Part shown: in pieces, positions 17,506-26,669 of the stretch
How the letters are laid out: every line of letters starts with the position of its first letter
Position numbering within the stretch: the stretch's first letter is position 1
DNA from: Sphaerospermopsis sp. SIO1G1
Lineage (GTDB): Bacteria > Cyanobacteriota > Cyanobacteriia > Cyanobacteriales > Nostocaceae
NCBI GenBank assembly: GCA_010672785.1
Contig: JAAHFX010000006.1
Location: forward strand, 187,574 to 251,573
Length of the DNA stretch: 64,000 nt
Reading direction: 5' to 3'
Program-made: the position numbers and the translations under genes
Notes under the pieces: model-generated
What the model was told of the DNA's origin: nothing
The model's database searches: none
Seen by the model: only the letters and a program-made list of their open reading frames with translations

Positions 17506-18611
17506 CACCTATGCCATTTATATTACCTATCCTTAAAGGATTAATACTTAATTGTTGTAGTTGTCTGGTTCTGTTGCGTAAGTAGTGAATATTTTTATAT
17601 GGATAACTTGATTTCCAAAGCTGCAAAATTGTTATAAAACTGTAATCAGGGATTTTCTCAATGAGTAACGACACAGTGAGTCACAACCAACATACCATCC
17701 TCAAAATTACTGGGGCTTTTTCTGGCAAAGCCTTGGGTAATTGGAGCAATTTTCCAGAACCAGCAAATTTTGGTCTAGCAGCTTTTCCTTTTGGCTGAAA
17801 CAACCCTCAATTTTATGGACATCAAAATTTAGCTAGTTTGAAATCTTGGAAATGCAAAACAACAATGACTCAAAAAAGAATCCCTGTGCCAAAATCTTCT
17901 TGGTTAAGCCTTGTGTGCCTTGATAAGTAACATCAAATGCTTGCGTATTTTTTGTGATGGGCAGATAATGGTAGTCTACCCAGATATTTTTGGTACAGCT
18001 AAACGAAAGTTATTCATTGAAAAGGCATCGCGGAAAAATTGACCAACATTATGGTCGTAGTGATGTTTGGTTGAAACAAAAACCTTTTGAACCCATCATT
18101 TGCCAGCAAATGTTCTAGTTGCTATGAATCTCTAATCAAAGCTAAATACTCTCCGGATGCTAGTAGAGCAGCAGTACAATGAAAGTGTGGATCGGTTGAC
18201 AGTTAGAGTGATCTGCAACTGAATATCAAACTTGCCCAGCAGACAGATTATGATTGGATCAGGTTTTTTAGTCCGCTACTTTCAAAGAAATATATAATAG
18301 CGCATTATAAATACTATTGCTCTACGTATCCTTACTAGACTTCCCCAAGTTAACATTTTGTGAATAGTGTTGAACACTTCACAAAAACTAGGGGTTAGGC
18401 AAGTTAGGTGGAATAGTACGTGCAGCCAATGCGGAATCAAAGCCTGTGAACAATACCCGCCTTCGGAATTGGAAAAAGCAGGACGCAAACAACCAAATGT
18501 TCTCAATTTTTGCTGATAAGCTCAATCAAAGTGAACGCTTTGTGTCAGTGCTTGTTTTGCATAACATCTTACTGATTTCACCATCATAGAGAATAAATAT
18601 TTAAAATCTTG
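17506..18611. other. 1.1-kb gene-free, apparently decayed region
   Basis: No intact gene is supported. Short open stretches exist on the plus strand, for example from ATG 17661 (MSNDTVSHNQHTILKITGAF and about 25 more residues, then TGA) and around 18410-18510, where one frame reads CSQCGIKACEQYPPSELEKA. They are separated by stops in all frames and have no ribosome binding sites. The region also holds a long imperfect palindrome at 18342-18393. I read it as one or more decayed genes or an old mobile element; identity unknown. Confidence 0.5.
18342..18393. repeat. Long imperfect palindrome
   Basis: CCCCAAGT at the left and ACTAGGGG at the right flank a core in which TTTTGTGAATAGTGTT pairs with AACACTTCACAAAA, with one unpaired base. 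It could be a transposon end pair, a replication or recombination site, or a terminator for now-dead genes; no function can be assigned. Confidence 0.55.
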
Positions 18612-19289
18612 ATGGCTAGAAACACAACAACTGCCAATGATATGAAAGAGTCCAATATGAAAGATCACAAACGACTTCTGTTAATTGATGATGATCCTAA
18701 CCTCATCTTGTTGGTGAAGGATTACTTAGAATTCCGGGGCTATGAAGTTATGACTGCTGAAAATGGCAGGGCGGCTTTGGAGGTTCTAGAACACGAAGTT
18801 CCAGATATGATTATCTGTGATGTGATGATGCCGGAAATGGACGGTTACACTTTTGTTGAACAAGTCCGACAAGATGAACGCACTAGCTGGATACCTGTTC
18901 TTTTCCTCTCAGCTAAAGGACAAAGTGCTGATCGAGTTAAAGGGCTAAATAAAGGTGCTGATGTCTACATGGTTAAGCCCTTTGAACCTGAAGAACTTGT
19001 AGCACAGGTGGAATCATCACTTAAACAAACTATCCGTTGGAAGGAACATCAAACCAAGGGAGGAGAAAATGGCTCTCGTATTCAAGTTCCTTTTGATGTG
19101 CAGTTAACCCCAACTGAACTAAAAGTTGTACAGTTTGTTGCTAGAGGTTTAGCTAACCGGGAAATTGCTGAGGAATTAAATGTTAGTCAACGTACAGTTG
19201 AGAGCCATGTTTCTAATATGTTAGGTAAAACAAATCTCCACAACCGTACTGAATTAGCACGGTGGGCGATTGAAAATCAAATGGCTTAA
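18612..19289 (+). CDS. NarL/LuxR-type response regulator (Ycf29-like), orphan
   Basis: An N-terminal receiver domain (about 20-140) and a C-terminal LuxR-type DNA-binding domain (about 160-225). Receiver residues are intact: the acidic pair in LLLIDDDPN, phospho-acceptor Asp in MIICDVMMPEMDG, Ser in LFLSAKG and Lys in MVKPFEPEE. The output helix-turn-helix is ANREIAEELNVSQRTVESHV. ATG 18612 follows a possible TTG at 18609; an internal ATG at 18657 (MKDHKRLLL) is also possible. No histidine kinase lies nearby, so the partner is unknown. It resembles the widely conserved cyanobacterial and plastid Ycf29 group. Confidence 0.9.
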   Translation: MARNTTTANDMKESNMKDHKRLLLIDDDPNLILLVKDYLEFRGYEVMTAENGRAALEVLEHEVPDMIICDVMMPEMDGYTFVEQVRQDERTSWIPVLFLSAKGQSADRVKGLNKGADVYMVKPFEPEELVAQVESSLKQTIRWKEHQTKGGENGSRIQVPFDVQLTPTELKVVQFVARGLANREIAEELNVSQRTVESHVSNMLGKTNLHNRTELARWAIENQMA

Positions 19290-19519
19290 AAACTCTACCG
19301 ACTTCTAAATGTTGAAGGTTTGATTTAAGATGTTATAAATCAAAGCTCATGTATGTTGTTTTTAGTTTGATCTAGCTTAAGAAATTATCCAAAATGAATT
19401 GTGAAGTTTGTAGATGAACTTTATCTTACCTTCATAATTCATTTTTTTATGATACATTCCTGAAATCCTATCTTCCAACCCAGATATCACCTAAAATTAT
19501 TTATACATAAAACACTGAT

Positions 19520-20125
19520 TTATCTCCTCAAAACTACTTGGAAAGAATTTAAATATCCGGTAATAGTTTTATCTAAAGTAGCCCGTTGCTTTTGAGAAAC
19601 AATAGCTATAACTTGATATAGTCTGCCTTCAGCTACATACATTCTATTAGTAGTTACTTTACCGATTGAGTCTATATATTTAATTTCTATTCCTGGATGA
19701 CCATTAGAACTGCGAATTCTCCTACTACTAATTAAGTTACTTTGGGTAGTTCTTAAAGTATTTGCTTTAGCATCATTTAAAATTTTATGAGGATGAGTCA
19801 ATTTAGCATAACTATAGGGAAATTCATTATAAGTAACTAAGTAAGCAACTTCTTGTTCTGGGGGTTGAAAAGCAAATATTTCTACATTTATTTCTCCCAT
19901 TCTAGTTTTTTGAATTTGAGTATTTGTTTTTGGCCGTCCTGGCATTAATACTTGAAAACTTTTATCTGGGGGAGTAAATATTTTCCATTTATATTTTGTC
20001 GTTGTTGTATGTTTTGGTTTCCTATGATCAGCAATCAATAGATTTTTATTAACTTCTGCAAAAGCAAAATTACTTTGTAAAAGAGCTACTGTTATTAATG
20101 GTAGTAAAAAAAGTTTAATTCTCAT
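19520..20125 (-). CDS. Secreted hypothetical protein, PsbP-like fold possible
   Basis: 201 residues with a signal peptide (MRIKLFLLPLITVALLQSNF ending in FAFA-EV). The mature part contains WKIFTPPDKSFQVLMPGRP, a pattern common in cyanobacterial PsbP-like/DUF1795-type proteins, then VAYLVTYNEFPY and a C-terminal RLYQVIAIVSQKQRATLD. It is probably periplasmic or lumenal. No pathway can be assigned. It is followed on the other strand by the end of the response regulator gene about 230 bp away. Confidence 0.75.
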   Translation of the reverse strand: MRIKLFLLPLITVALLQSNFAFAEVNKNLLIADHRKPKHTTTTKYKWKIFTPPDKSFQVLMPGRPKTNTQIQKTRMGEINVEIFAFQPPEQEVAYLVTYNEFPYSYAKLTHPHKILNDAKANTLRTTQSNLISSRRIRSSNGHPGIEIKYIDSIGKVTTNRMYVAEGRLYQVIAIVSQKQRATLDKTITGYLNSFQVVLRR

Positions 20126-20145
20126 ATAATTAACCTTCCTAAATC

Positions 20146-20275
20146 AATAAGTGACTGGTGATTGGTGATTGGTGATTGGTGATTGGTGACTGGTGATTGG
20201 TGACAACTGAAAACTGGTAACTGGTAACTGAAAACTGATAACTGAAAACTGATAACTGACAACTGATAACTGTTT
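20146..20275. repeat. Heptamer array (TGATTGG / TAACTGA units)
   Basis: About 130 bp of tandem 7-nt units: TGATTGG and TGACTGG at the left, then AACTGAAAACTG and ATAACTG variants at the right. It fills the gap between the secreted protein and glucokinase genes. Confidence 0.85.
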
Positions 20276-21304
20276 TTATAACCGAGAAGCAGACAAAGCT
20301 GCACCTATTAATCCTACTTGGGGATTGAGAATTATGTGAACGGGGATTTCTTCTAAAAGAGAACGCATTCTCCCTTTTTGGGTGAAATTTAAGATGAAAT
20401 CACTATTTTGGATTAAGGGTAAGATTTTCGGGGCAATTCCACCTGCTATGTATAATCCACCGTAAGGTAAAAGTTTTAAGGCTAAGTTACCGGCTTCTGC
20501 ACCGTAAATTTCTACAAATAGTTTAATGGTTTGTTCACAGAGGCGATCGCTTTTTGCTAATGCAGCACTACCAATGGCCGCACCAGGATCAACGGTTTTT
20601 TCGGCTTTACCTGCTTCCTGTTCCCAGGTTCTCACAACTTGGGCTATTTCTGGGTTTTCGGTATCTATTTGGCGATCGCGTAAAAATTGATAAATTGATG
20701 TAATTCCCAAACCGGAAACTACCCTTTCTACGGAAGCTCTTTGTATGCTGTGTTTATTGAGTAGATATTTTAATAGTTGAAATTCTAACTCATTCCGGGG
20801 GGCAAAGTCTGCGTGTCCACCTTCGGAGGGAAAAACTTGATATTGTCTACCCTGTTTAATTAAAAATCCCTGTCCTAAACCTGTTCCTGCACCTATGACA
20901 GCTATCGGTGCATCAGCTTGGTACTTACCAAGTTGTAAAGTGACTAAATCTTTTGTAGTTAAGCCAAAAATACCATAACCAACGGCGGCGAAGTCATTAA
21001 TTAGGGAAACGGCGGGGATGTTTAATTGTTGAGATAATCTCTGTGTCTCTAAAAACCAGGCTAAGTTGGTTAATTTAGCTGTGTTGTTGACTACTGGCCC
21101 GGCGATCGCAAAACACGCTTTTTCGGGTGTAGATGTATTCGCAGCATTTGCTAGGAATTTTTGTACTATTGGGACTAAATCTGGAAAATCTCCACTGCGA
21201 TAACTTTCCTCATACAAGGTATTAAGGCTAAAAGTTTCTGTGGACTCTACCAGTCTTAATATTGTTTTTGTACCGCCAATATCTCCTGCTAATAGTAATG
21301 CCAT
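20276..21304 (-). CDS. glk: Glucokinase (Glk family)
   Basis: 342 residues. The phosphate-1 loop LLAGDIGGTKTILRLVES, the glucose-binding block NLAWFLETQRL with SLINDFAAVGYGI, the ATP site VIGAGTGLGQGFLI, and PSEGGHADFAPRN identify the bacterial glucokinase (GlcK) family. It phosphorylates glucose to glucose-6-phosphate for glycolysis and the oxidative pentose phosphate route. The stop codon directly adjoins a heptamer array. A second, unrelated sugar kinase (ROK type) is at 42046. Confidence 0.93.
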   Translation of the reverse strand: MALLLAGDIGGTKTILRLVESTETFSLNTLYEESYRSGDFPDLVPIVQKFLANAANTSTPEKACFAIAGPVVNNTAKLTNLAWFLETQRLSQQLNIPAVSLINDFAAVGYGIFGLTTKDLVTLQLGKYQADAPIAVIGAGTGLGQGFLIKQGRQYQVFPSEGGHADFAPRNELEFQLLKYLLNKHSIQRASVERVVSGLGITSIYQFLRDRQIDTENPEIAQVVRTWEQEAGKAEKTVDPGAAIGSAALAKSDRLCEQTIKLFVEIYGAEAGNLALKLLPYGGLYIAGGIAPKILPLIQNSDFILNFTQKGRMRSLLEEIPVHIILNPQVGLIGAALSASRL

Positions 21305-21448
21305 AAAATTTATCAGTTAGATTTTTACTTGTGTTGTCAGTATTGTGGTGTCAGCAAACAGCAGTATCATTTTTTTGGTTCACTTCAAAAATCATGACTT
21401 GATGATTAACTTTCTTGTTCAAATTTCCTGACTCCTAAAACTCTCCGC

Positions 21449-22126
21449 TTACACAAATCTTACGACTTTTTCTGTTGTGGTTAAATGTGAAGTGTCTCCT
21501 TTGAGTTCTAAAAACCACCCTGATTCTTGACGCACAACTTTGACTACAGAACATAATGTAGCTTTGACTTCTGCTTTGGCTTGATCTCCAACAAATCCCA
21601 TTGCTGCACCTAACACAGAAGCACCATGTGCCACTAATAAAATATCATTTGGCCAATATTCCGCAGCTAAACATCTAGCAGTTTGGGCAGAACGATATCT
21701 GACTTGTTCATGGGTTTCGGGATATTTAGCAGCTATTTGGGGTGTGTAGCTAGTGTCTATTCTGGGAAATAATGCTTTTAATTCTGGGGTAGATAGTCTT
21801 TCTGGTTCTTCTGTCATCCATTCTGGATTTAACCATTCACTCAAGCCTGTTTCTAATTTAACCTCTAAGTCTAATGCTTCGGCGACTGCGTTGGCGGTTT
21901 GTACGGTTCTCAAAAAAGGTGAGGCGAAAATATGTTTGATTTTTTCTGGTTTGAATCTTTGTGCTAATTGTTCTGCCTGAATAAAACCATCTTCTGATAA
22001 TGGTGGATCATAACGTTTTTCTGCTGTCAGAAACCAATCAGGGTTAACGAAATCAAGGCGGTTGGCGTGTCTAGCGATCCAGATAATTTGATTCATGGGA
22101 AATTTGACAGGTATAAACAGCAGCAT
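21449..22126 (-). CDS. Histidine phosphatase family protein
   Basis: 225 residues. The catalytic RHA motif IIWIARHANR, the second phosphate-binding Arg in FASPFLRTVQTANAVAE, and the second catalytic His in ILLVAHGAS place it in the phosphoglycerate-mutase-like superfamily. The RHG glycine is Ala here, as in UBASH3/Sts-like members. The substrate is unknown. ATG 22126 is used; ATG 22096 (MNQIIWIARH) may be the true start because the first ten residues look non-conserved. It is a single gene, 140 bp upstream of glk in the same direction. Confidence 0.85.
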   Translation of the reverse strand: MLLFIPVKFPMNQIIWIARHANRLDFVNPDWFLTAEKRYDPPLSEDGFIQAEQLAQRFKPEKIKHIFASPFLRTVQTANAVAEALDLEVKLETGLSEWLNPEWMTEEPERLSTPELKALFPRIDTSYTPQIAAKYPETHEQVRYRSAQTARCLAAEYWPNDILLVAHGASVLGAAMGFVGDQAKAEVKATLCSVVKVVRQESGWFLELKGDTSHLTTTEKVVRFV

Positions 22127-22274
22127 TTTTAATATAGGGCATAACTGTTATATTTTTTATCTTGATGATAATTTTGTTTTTTCATGAACTACGTTCTGCA
22201 AAGCAGTTCCCAAAGGGTATAAGCAAAGTTTATAAAGAGAAAAAGGAAGATATTTTTTGATATTCACCAATAAT

Positions 22275-22712
22275 TTATCTCTTATCAAGTAGGAGAGAAT
22301 CTATTTCAAAAATCCAATTTTCATCAATAAATTCCATATTTTCATTATAGATAATGACTAGCTCACCTATCTTTTCTATAAGATGATTTTCTGCTTGAGA
22401 AGATTTATATTCTATCAACCGAGAAGCCTCCCAAGCTTTTTTTATAGGCGATTCATAAGCTAACAGAGAAAATTGTAATCTTAGAAATCGTTTATTATTG
22501 CTAAATCCTACAGAACTGCTGATTAATTCTGCTGTTGTTGTCCGAGGTAAAGTAATTGCTTCATAATATTTATCTTGTTCATCCCAATAACCAGTAATTG
22601 TATAAAAGCATTCTTCCAGAATTTTTTGAACGAGATTATTAGCATCTAATTTTTCTATTATTTCAGCTAAATTTTGCCAAACTGGATGATTTTTTAATTG
22701 GAGTATAGTCAT
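22275..22712 (-). CDS. Hypothetical protein, 145 residues
   Basis: No family recognised. Predicted to be soluble and mostly helical, with YTITGYWDEQDKYYEAITLP and the acidic C-terminus EFIDENWIFEIDSLLLDKR. No signal peptide or known motif. ATG at 22712. Base composition is even lower in GC than the neighbouring glk, and a MITE-like repeat lies just upstream, so recent acquisition is possible. Confidence 0.6.
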   Translation of the reverse strand: MTILQLKNHPVWQNLAEIIEKLDANNLVQKILEECFYTITGYWDEQDKYYEAITLPRTTTAELISSSVGFSNNKRFLRLQFSLLAYESPIKKAWEASRLIEYKSSQAENHLIEKIGELVIIYNENMEFIDENWIFEIDSLLLDKR

Positions 22713-22765
22713 AATTTGTAGATAGGTTAATGTTCTGTTACAAAACCAGGAAAATGCAATACATT

Positions 22766-22859
22766 ATGACTTACGCACAAGCTATGGAATAATCTAACCA
22801 CCCTAGGTACAGAAAATACAGAGGTATGAGGGTTACAAGAGATATTTTGCATAAGTCCT
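22766..22859 (+). repeat. MITE-like element, TIR GACTTACGCA (copy 2)
   Basis: Ends GACTTACGCACAAGC and TTTTGCATAAGTCC, length about 94 bp. The interior matches the copy at 49460-49553 in reverse orientation (CAAGCTATGGAA and GGTTACAAGAGAT blocks). Confidence 0.8.
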
Positions 22860-22907
22860 AGTAAACTACTATTGAACCAAAACTTCAATCAGGAGGAATA
22901 AACAAAA

Positions 22908-23456
22908 TTGAACAAGTTATTAAAAATATCAAAATTAATTGATATCTGCACAGAAAAAATTGGTCGCTGGACAAGTTGGTTAGTATTGGTAATGATAATT
23001 TTGGGTGTATGGAACGTAATTGGTAGATATTTGGGGAGATTAATTGGTAGCAATCTTACCTCTAACGCCTACATCGAATCCCAATGGTATATTTTTGATT
23101 TAGTTTTTTTGTTAGGTGCAGCTTACACCCTCAAACACGGTGATCACGTACGGGTAGATATTATTTATAGTAATTTATCTGGGAAGAAGAAAGCAATCAC
23201 TGACTTATTTGGGACAGTATTTTTTCTGATTCCTTTTTGTATCATGGTAATTATTTTTTCCTGGGATGCGATTATTGCTTCTTGGGAAATATGGGAAGTA
23301 TCACCAGATCCTGATGGTTTACCTCGCTATCCTATTAAAACCATGATCATAGTTTCCTTTGTGATGCTGATTTTTCAAGGCATTTCCGAAGCAATCAAAA
23401 ATATAGCCATCATCACCAATAAACTACCAGCACAGGGGGAAAGTCATGACCTATGA
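22908..23456 (+). CDS. TRAP transporter small permease (DctQ-type)
   Basis: 182 residues with four transmembrane segments (for example WTSWLVLVMIILGVWNVIG and the C-terminal FVMLIFQGI). The GDHVRVDIIY motif after YTLKH is the conserved DctQ signature. The start is TTG at 22908, supported by a strong AGGAGGAA ribosome site about 11 bp upstream. Its stop overlaps the large permease start by 11 bp. The extracytoplasmic substrate-binding protein gene that usually accompanies such pairs is not in this window. Confidence 0.9.
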   Translation: MNKLLKISKLIDICTEKIGRWTSWLVLVMIILGVWNVIGRYLGRLIGSNLTSNAYIESQWYIFDLVFLLGAAYTLKHGDHVRVDIIYSNLSGKKKAITDLFGTVFFLIPFCIMVIIFSWDAIIASWEIWEVSPDPDGLPRYPIKTMIIVSFVMLIFQGISEAIKNIAIITNKLPAQGESHDL

Positions 23457-24783
23457 TTATGAATGGTTAGGCCCTGTTATGTTTCTTGGGGCTTTAGTTT
23501 TACTATCCTTGGGTTATCCTGTCGCTTTTTCCCTGGGTGGTGTAGCCATTATTTTTGCCATTATTGGGGTGACATTAGATGTCTTTGATCCTTTGTTCCT
23601 CACCGCCATGCCCCAAAGGATTTTCGGCATCATGGCTAATTATACCCTGTTAGCAATTCCCTATTTCATCTTCATGGGATCAATGTTAGAGAAATCTGGT
23701 ATTGCCGAAAAACTATTAGAAACAATGGGAATTCTTTTAGGGCGTGTACGAGGTGGACTAGCTTTAGCTGTAGTATTGGTAGGTGCATTGTTAGCCGCAA
23801 CTACTGGTGTAGTAGCCGCTACTGTAGTCGCAATGGGTTTAATTTCTCTCCCCATCATGCTCCGATATGGTTACAACAAACAACTAGCAACTGGTGTAAT
23901 TGCTGCTTCTGGGACGTTAGGACAAATCATTCCCCCCAGTGTGGTATTGGTAGTCTTAGCTGACCAATTGGGCATATCCGTTGGTGATTTGTTTATTGGT
24001 TCAGTTATTCCCGGTTTAATCATGACAGCAGCCTTTGCTATTCATGTTTTGGTTGTATCATTTCTTAGACCTGATGTAGCTCCAGCCTTACCCGCAGAAG
24101 TGAGAAATATTGGTGGTAAAGCTTTAATTAAGCGGGTTTTACAAGTGATGATACCGCCTCTTACTTTAATTTTATTGGTGTTAGGAAGTATCTTTTTTGG
24201 AATTGCCACACCTACAGAAGCTGGTGCAGTGGGGTGTGGTGGTGCGATCATCCTAGCTGCGGCCAATAGAGAGTTAAGTTTAACATCTCTGCATCAAGTC
24301 TGTAATAATACATTGAGAATTACCACAATGGTAATTTTTATTCTTTTAGGATCTACTGCATTTAGTTTAGTATTTCGGGGATTAGAAGGAGATCAATTTA
24401 TGTTTGATATCCTTGCTAACTTGCCTGGTGGTGAAATAGGATTTTTAGCCATCAGCATGATCACGGTTTTGCTATTAGGCTTTTTTATTGATTTCTTTGA
24501 AATTGCTTTTATTATTGTACCTTTATTTGTTCCCGTTGCCGAAGCCTTAAATATTGATTTAGTTTGGTATGGTGTAGTCTTGGGAGCAAATTTGCAAACT
24601 TCTTTTCTCACTCCACCCTTTGGTTTTGCACTATTTTATCTACGTGGTGTTGCTCCACCAGAAATCACAACTGGGGATATTTATAAGGGTGTAATTCCAT
24701 TTATTATTTTGCAATTATTGGTAGTAATTTTAATTATTATCTTCCCTGGAATTGTGAGTTTTTTACCCTCTTTATTTAATTAG
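23446..24783 (+). CDS. TRAP transporter large permease (DctM-type)
   Basis: 445 residues and about 12 membrane segments. Conserved blocks: LLAIPYFIFMGSMLEKSGIA, AATVVAMGLISLPIMLRYGY, GTLGQIIPPSVVLVVLADQ, and GIATPTEAGAVGCGGAI, plus the C-terminal LTPPFGFALFYLRGVAPPEI. It forms the ion-coupled translocation channel with the DctQ subunit, with which it is translationally coupled. Likely substrates are carboxylates or other organic acids; Anabaena has a related 2-oxoacid TRAP system. The substrate is not predictable here. Confidence 0.93.
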   Translation: MTYDYEWLGPVMFLGALVLLSLGYPVAFSLGGVAIIFAIIGVTLDVFDPLFLTAMPQRIFGIMANYTLLAIPYFIFMGSMLEKSGIAEKLLETMGILLGRVRGGLALAVVLVGALLAATTGVVAATVVAMGLISLPIMLRYGYNKQLATGVIAASGTLGQIIPPSVVLVVLADQLGISVGDLFIGSVIPGLIMTAAFAIHVLVVSFLRPDVAPALPAEVRNIGGKALIKRVLQVMIPPLTLILLVLGSIFFGIATPTEAGAVGCGGAIILAAANRELSLTSLHQVCNNTLRITTMVIFILLGSTAFSLVFRGLEGDQFMFDILANLPGGEIGFLAISMITVLLLGFFIDFFEIAFIIVPLFVPVAEALNIDLVWYGVVLGANLQTSFLTPPFGFALFYLRGVAPPEITTGDIYKGVIPFIILQLLVVILIIIFPGIVSFLPSLFN

Positions 24784-24793
24784 AATTTAGCAT

Positions 24794-24874
24794 TGTAGGG
24801 TGTGTTAAAACGGAGTTCGTAACGCACCATGATCAAGGATTTGGTACTTTACGCTATTACTAACATACCCTACA
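24794..24874. repeat. Interspersed palindrome with arms TGTAGGGTGTGTTA / TAACATACCCTACA
   Basis: Inverted repeat of 14 bp with about 50 bp between the arms, which contain AACGCACC-like sequence. It follows the TRAP large permease and may also act as a terminator or mRNA-stabilising hairpin. This type of hairpin is widespread in cyanobacterial genomes. Confidence 0.7.
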
Positions 24875-24957
24875 CCCTGTCTTAACTTTAGCTCTTTTTT
24901 TCACCCAGTCAGCTAAGATACCCACCCCACAGGAATTAAATTCCAAAGGGTGGATAG

Positions 24958-25095
24958 ACTGAAAACCGATAACTGCTAACTGCTAACTGCTAACTGCTAA
25001 CTGCTAACTGCTAACTGATAACTGATAACTGCTAACCGATAACTGCTAACTGATAACTGATAACTGATAACTGATAACTGATAACTGCTAACTGA
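24958..25095. repeat. Heptamer array (TAACTGC / TAACTGA)
   Basis: About 19 tandem 7-nt units, mostly CTAACTG and ATAACTG. It ends at the stop codon region of the tldE-like gene, so the 3' UTR of that gene consists of repeats. Confidence 0.9.
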
Positions 25096-26439
25096 TTATT
25101 CACCAGTAATAGAAAGTTCACTCACCCAAATTCTAGGACAAACTCCACCTGGTGTTAATTCTGGTTCTTTCTCTACATAAACAATAGATTTTAACAACTC
25201 CAGAAAATCACCAGCTACGGTTGCAGACTCAATACTAACTTTCTCACCCTTATTAACTAACCAACCATCAAAAGGTAAAGAAAAAGAACCTTGTAAAGAT
25301 TTCACACCTGCATGGAGAGCATGAATATCATCAATTAAAACCACATTTTCCGCAGTTTCTAAACTGAATTCTTCTTCAGGTACACCAGCAGCAAAAATGT
25401 GATAGAAATTTGGGCCAACGACTACCTTAGCACCAATACTAGCATGACCTGTAGGTTGAGCATTAAGGCGTTTTGCTGTTCCTGCACTATGAAGGAAATT
25501 GGTCAGTATGCCATTTTCAATTAATTTTATCTGACGGGTAGGAGTACCCTCACCATCAAAACTTTCTGCACCAACATTAGCATGGTGTAAGGCATCATCA
25601 TAAACGGAAAGTAAAGGAGATGCTATTTGTTTACCAATATCATCAGCTTTCGATAAACTTTGATTATCAAGGATATTTTGAGCATTAAACAAGTTAGAAA
25701 ATGCACCCAATAAATTCAAGAAAGCTTCAGGAGAAAAAACCACTTTATATTTACCGGTTGTGATTTTTTCATAATTGAGATGGCTGATATTTTTCTCTGC
25801 GGTTTCTTGAATACAGCCAGTAATATCTAAATCAACTAAACTTTCTTGAATTCTATATGCTCCTGCACTACGTGGTTTTTTTCCTTCTTCTTCTGTTCTA
25901 CTATATAGATAAAGAGAAGCTAAGGAATGAGATTCTTTTCTAATAGCACCATCACTGTTGAGATAAAAACGATCAATATCTCTCTGTGCTAATCCATTGT
26001 AAGGTACACTGGTAATCGCTGGATGAGTTGCTAATAATTCTTTTTCTGCTGATAATAGCTTTTCAATTAGTTCAGAAACAGGTGCTTGTTCTACCTTGGT
26101 TTGAGGTTTATTTTCAATTGGTTTTGTTGCTTCTGGACTAAAATCAGGAACGTTATCTTTGACTCCAAAAAAACTAGCTTCGTAGGCTGTTTTCAAAGCT
26201 AATTCTAAACCTTTTGGATCTACATCTGTGGTACTGGTGACACCCATTGTATTTTGTTCATTCCAAACTCTAACTGTGACACCAGAACGGTTAGAAGCTT
26301 TGACTTGTTTGGGTTCACCACTATCAACTTGAACACTGGTATCATCTACAGTTGAACCATAGATATCATATTTCTTAATACCTAGTTTAGCGGCATTTTC
26401 TTGAGCGTAATTAGCTATTTCTTCGATCTTAGTTATCAT
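25096..26439 (-). CDS. pmbA: TldE/PmbA-type metalloprotease subunit
   Basis: 447 residues. Features of the TldE branch: VQVDSGEPKQVKASNRSGVT near the N-terminus, GTPTRQIKLIENGILTNFLH, and the C-terminal GDFLELLKSIVYVEKEP. The family partner TldD carries the HExxxH zinc site; TldE itself lacks it and shapes the cleavage chamber. The pair degrades unfolded short peptides and matures some modified peptides. It lies 230 bp downstream of tldD on the same strand, probably one operon. Confidence 0.92.
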   Translation of the reverse strand: MITKIEEIANYAQENAAKLGIKKYDIYGSTVDDTSVQVDSGEPKQVKASNRSGVTVRVWNEQNTMGVTSTTDVDPKGLELALKTAYEASFFGVKDNVPDFSPEATKPIENKPQTKVEQAPVSELIEKLLSAEKELLATHPAITSVPYNGLAQRDIDRFYLNSDGAIRKESHSLASLYLYSRTEEEGKKPRSAGAYRIQESLVDLDITGCIQETAEKNISHLNYEKITTGKYKVVFSPEAFLNLLGAFSNLFNAQNILDNQSLSKADDIGKQIASPLLSVYDDALHHANVGAESFDGEGTPTRQIKLIENGILTNFLHSAGTAKRLNAQPTGHASIGAKVVVGPNFYHIFAAGVPEEEFSLETAENVVLIDDIHALHAGVKSLQGSFSLPFDGWLVNKGEKVSIESATVAGDFLELLKSIVYVEKEPELTPGGVCPRIWVSELSITGE

Positions 26440-26669
26440 TTGGAAACCTCAAAAATTTAATAATTAGGGGTTGCTAAAAAAGTGATTGGTGATTGGGAAT
26501 CTTTTATTTTTTGATAATCAAAACATTTCCAACTCTTTACTTGTAGCATTTTCAAGTTTATGCAACCAACCCTACTTAGTGATTTTTTGACCCCCCGATT
26601 TTGACATCAGAATGCGGGGATCTTATTGTTGAAAATTAATTCAAAAATCCCAAATTGCAAATTTCTAAT

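Noticed and set aside
17489..17674. Reverse-strand frame of 61 codons upstream of groES
   Set aside because: It runs into the octamer array, and no ribosome site or homology is seen.
18282..18506. Reverse-strand frame of 74 codons in the decayed region
   Set aside because: It spans the long palindrome; composition (Cys, Leu, Ser runs) is noise-like.
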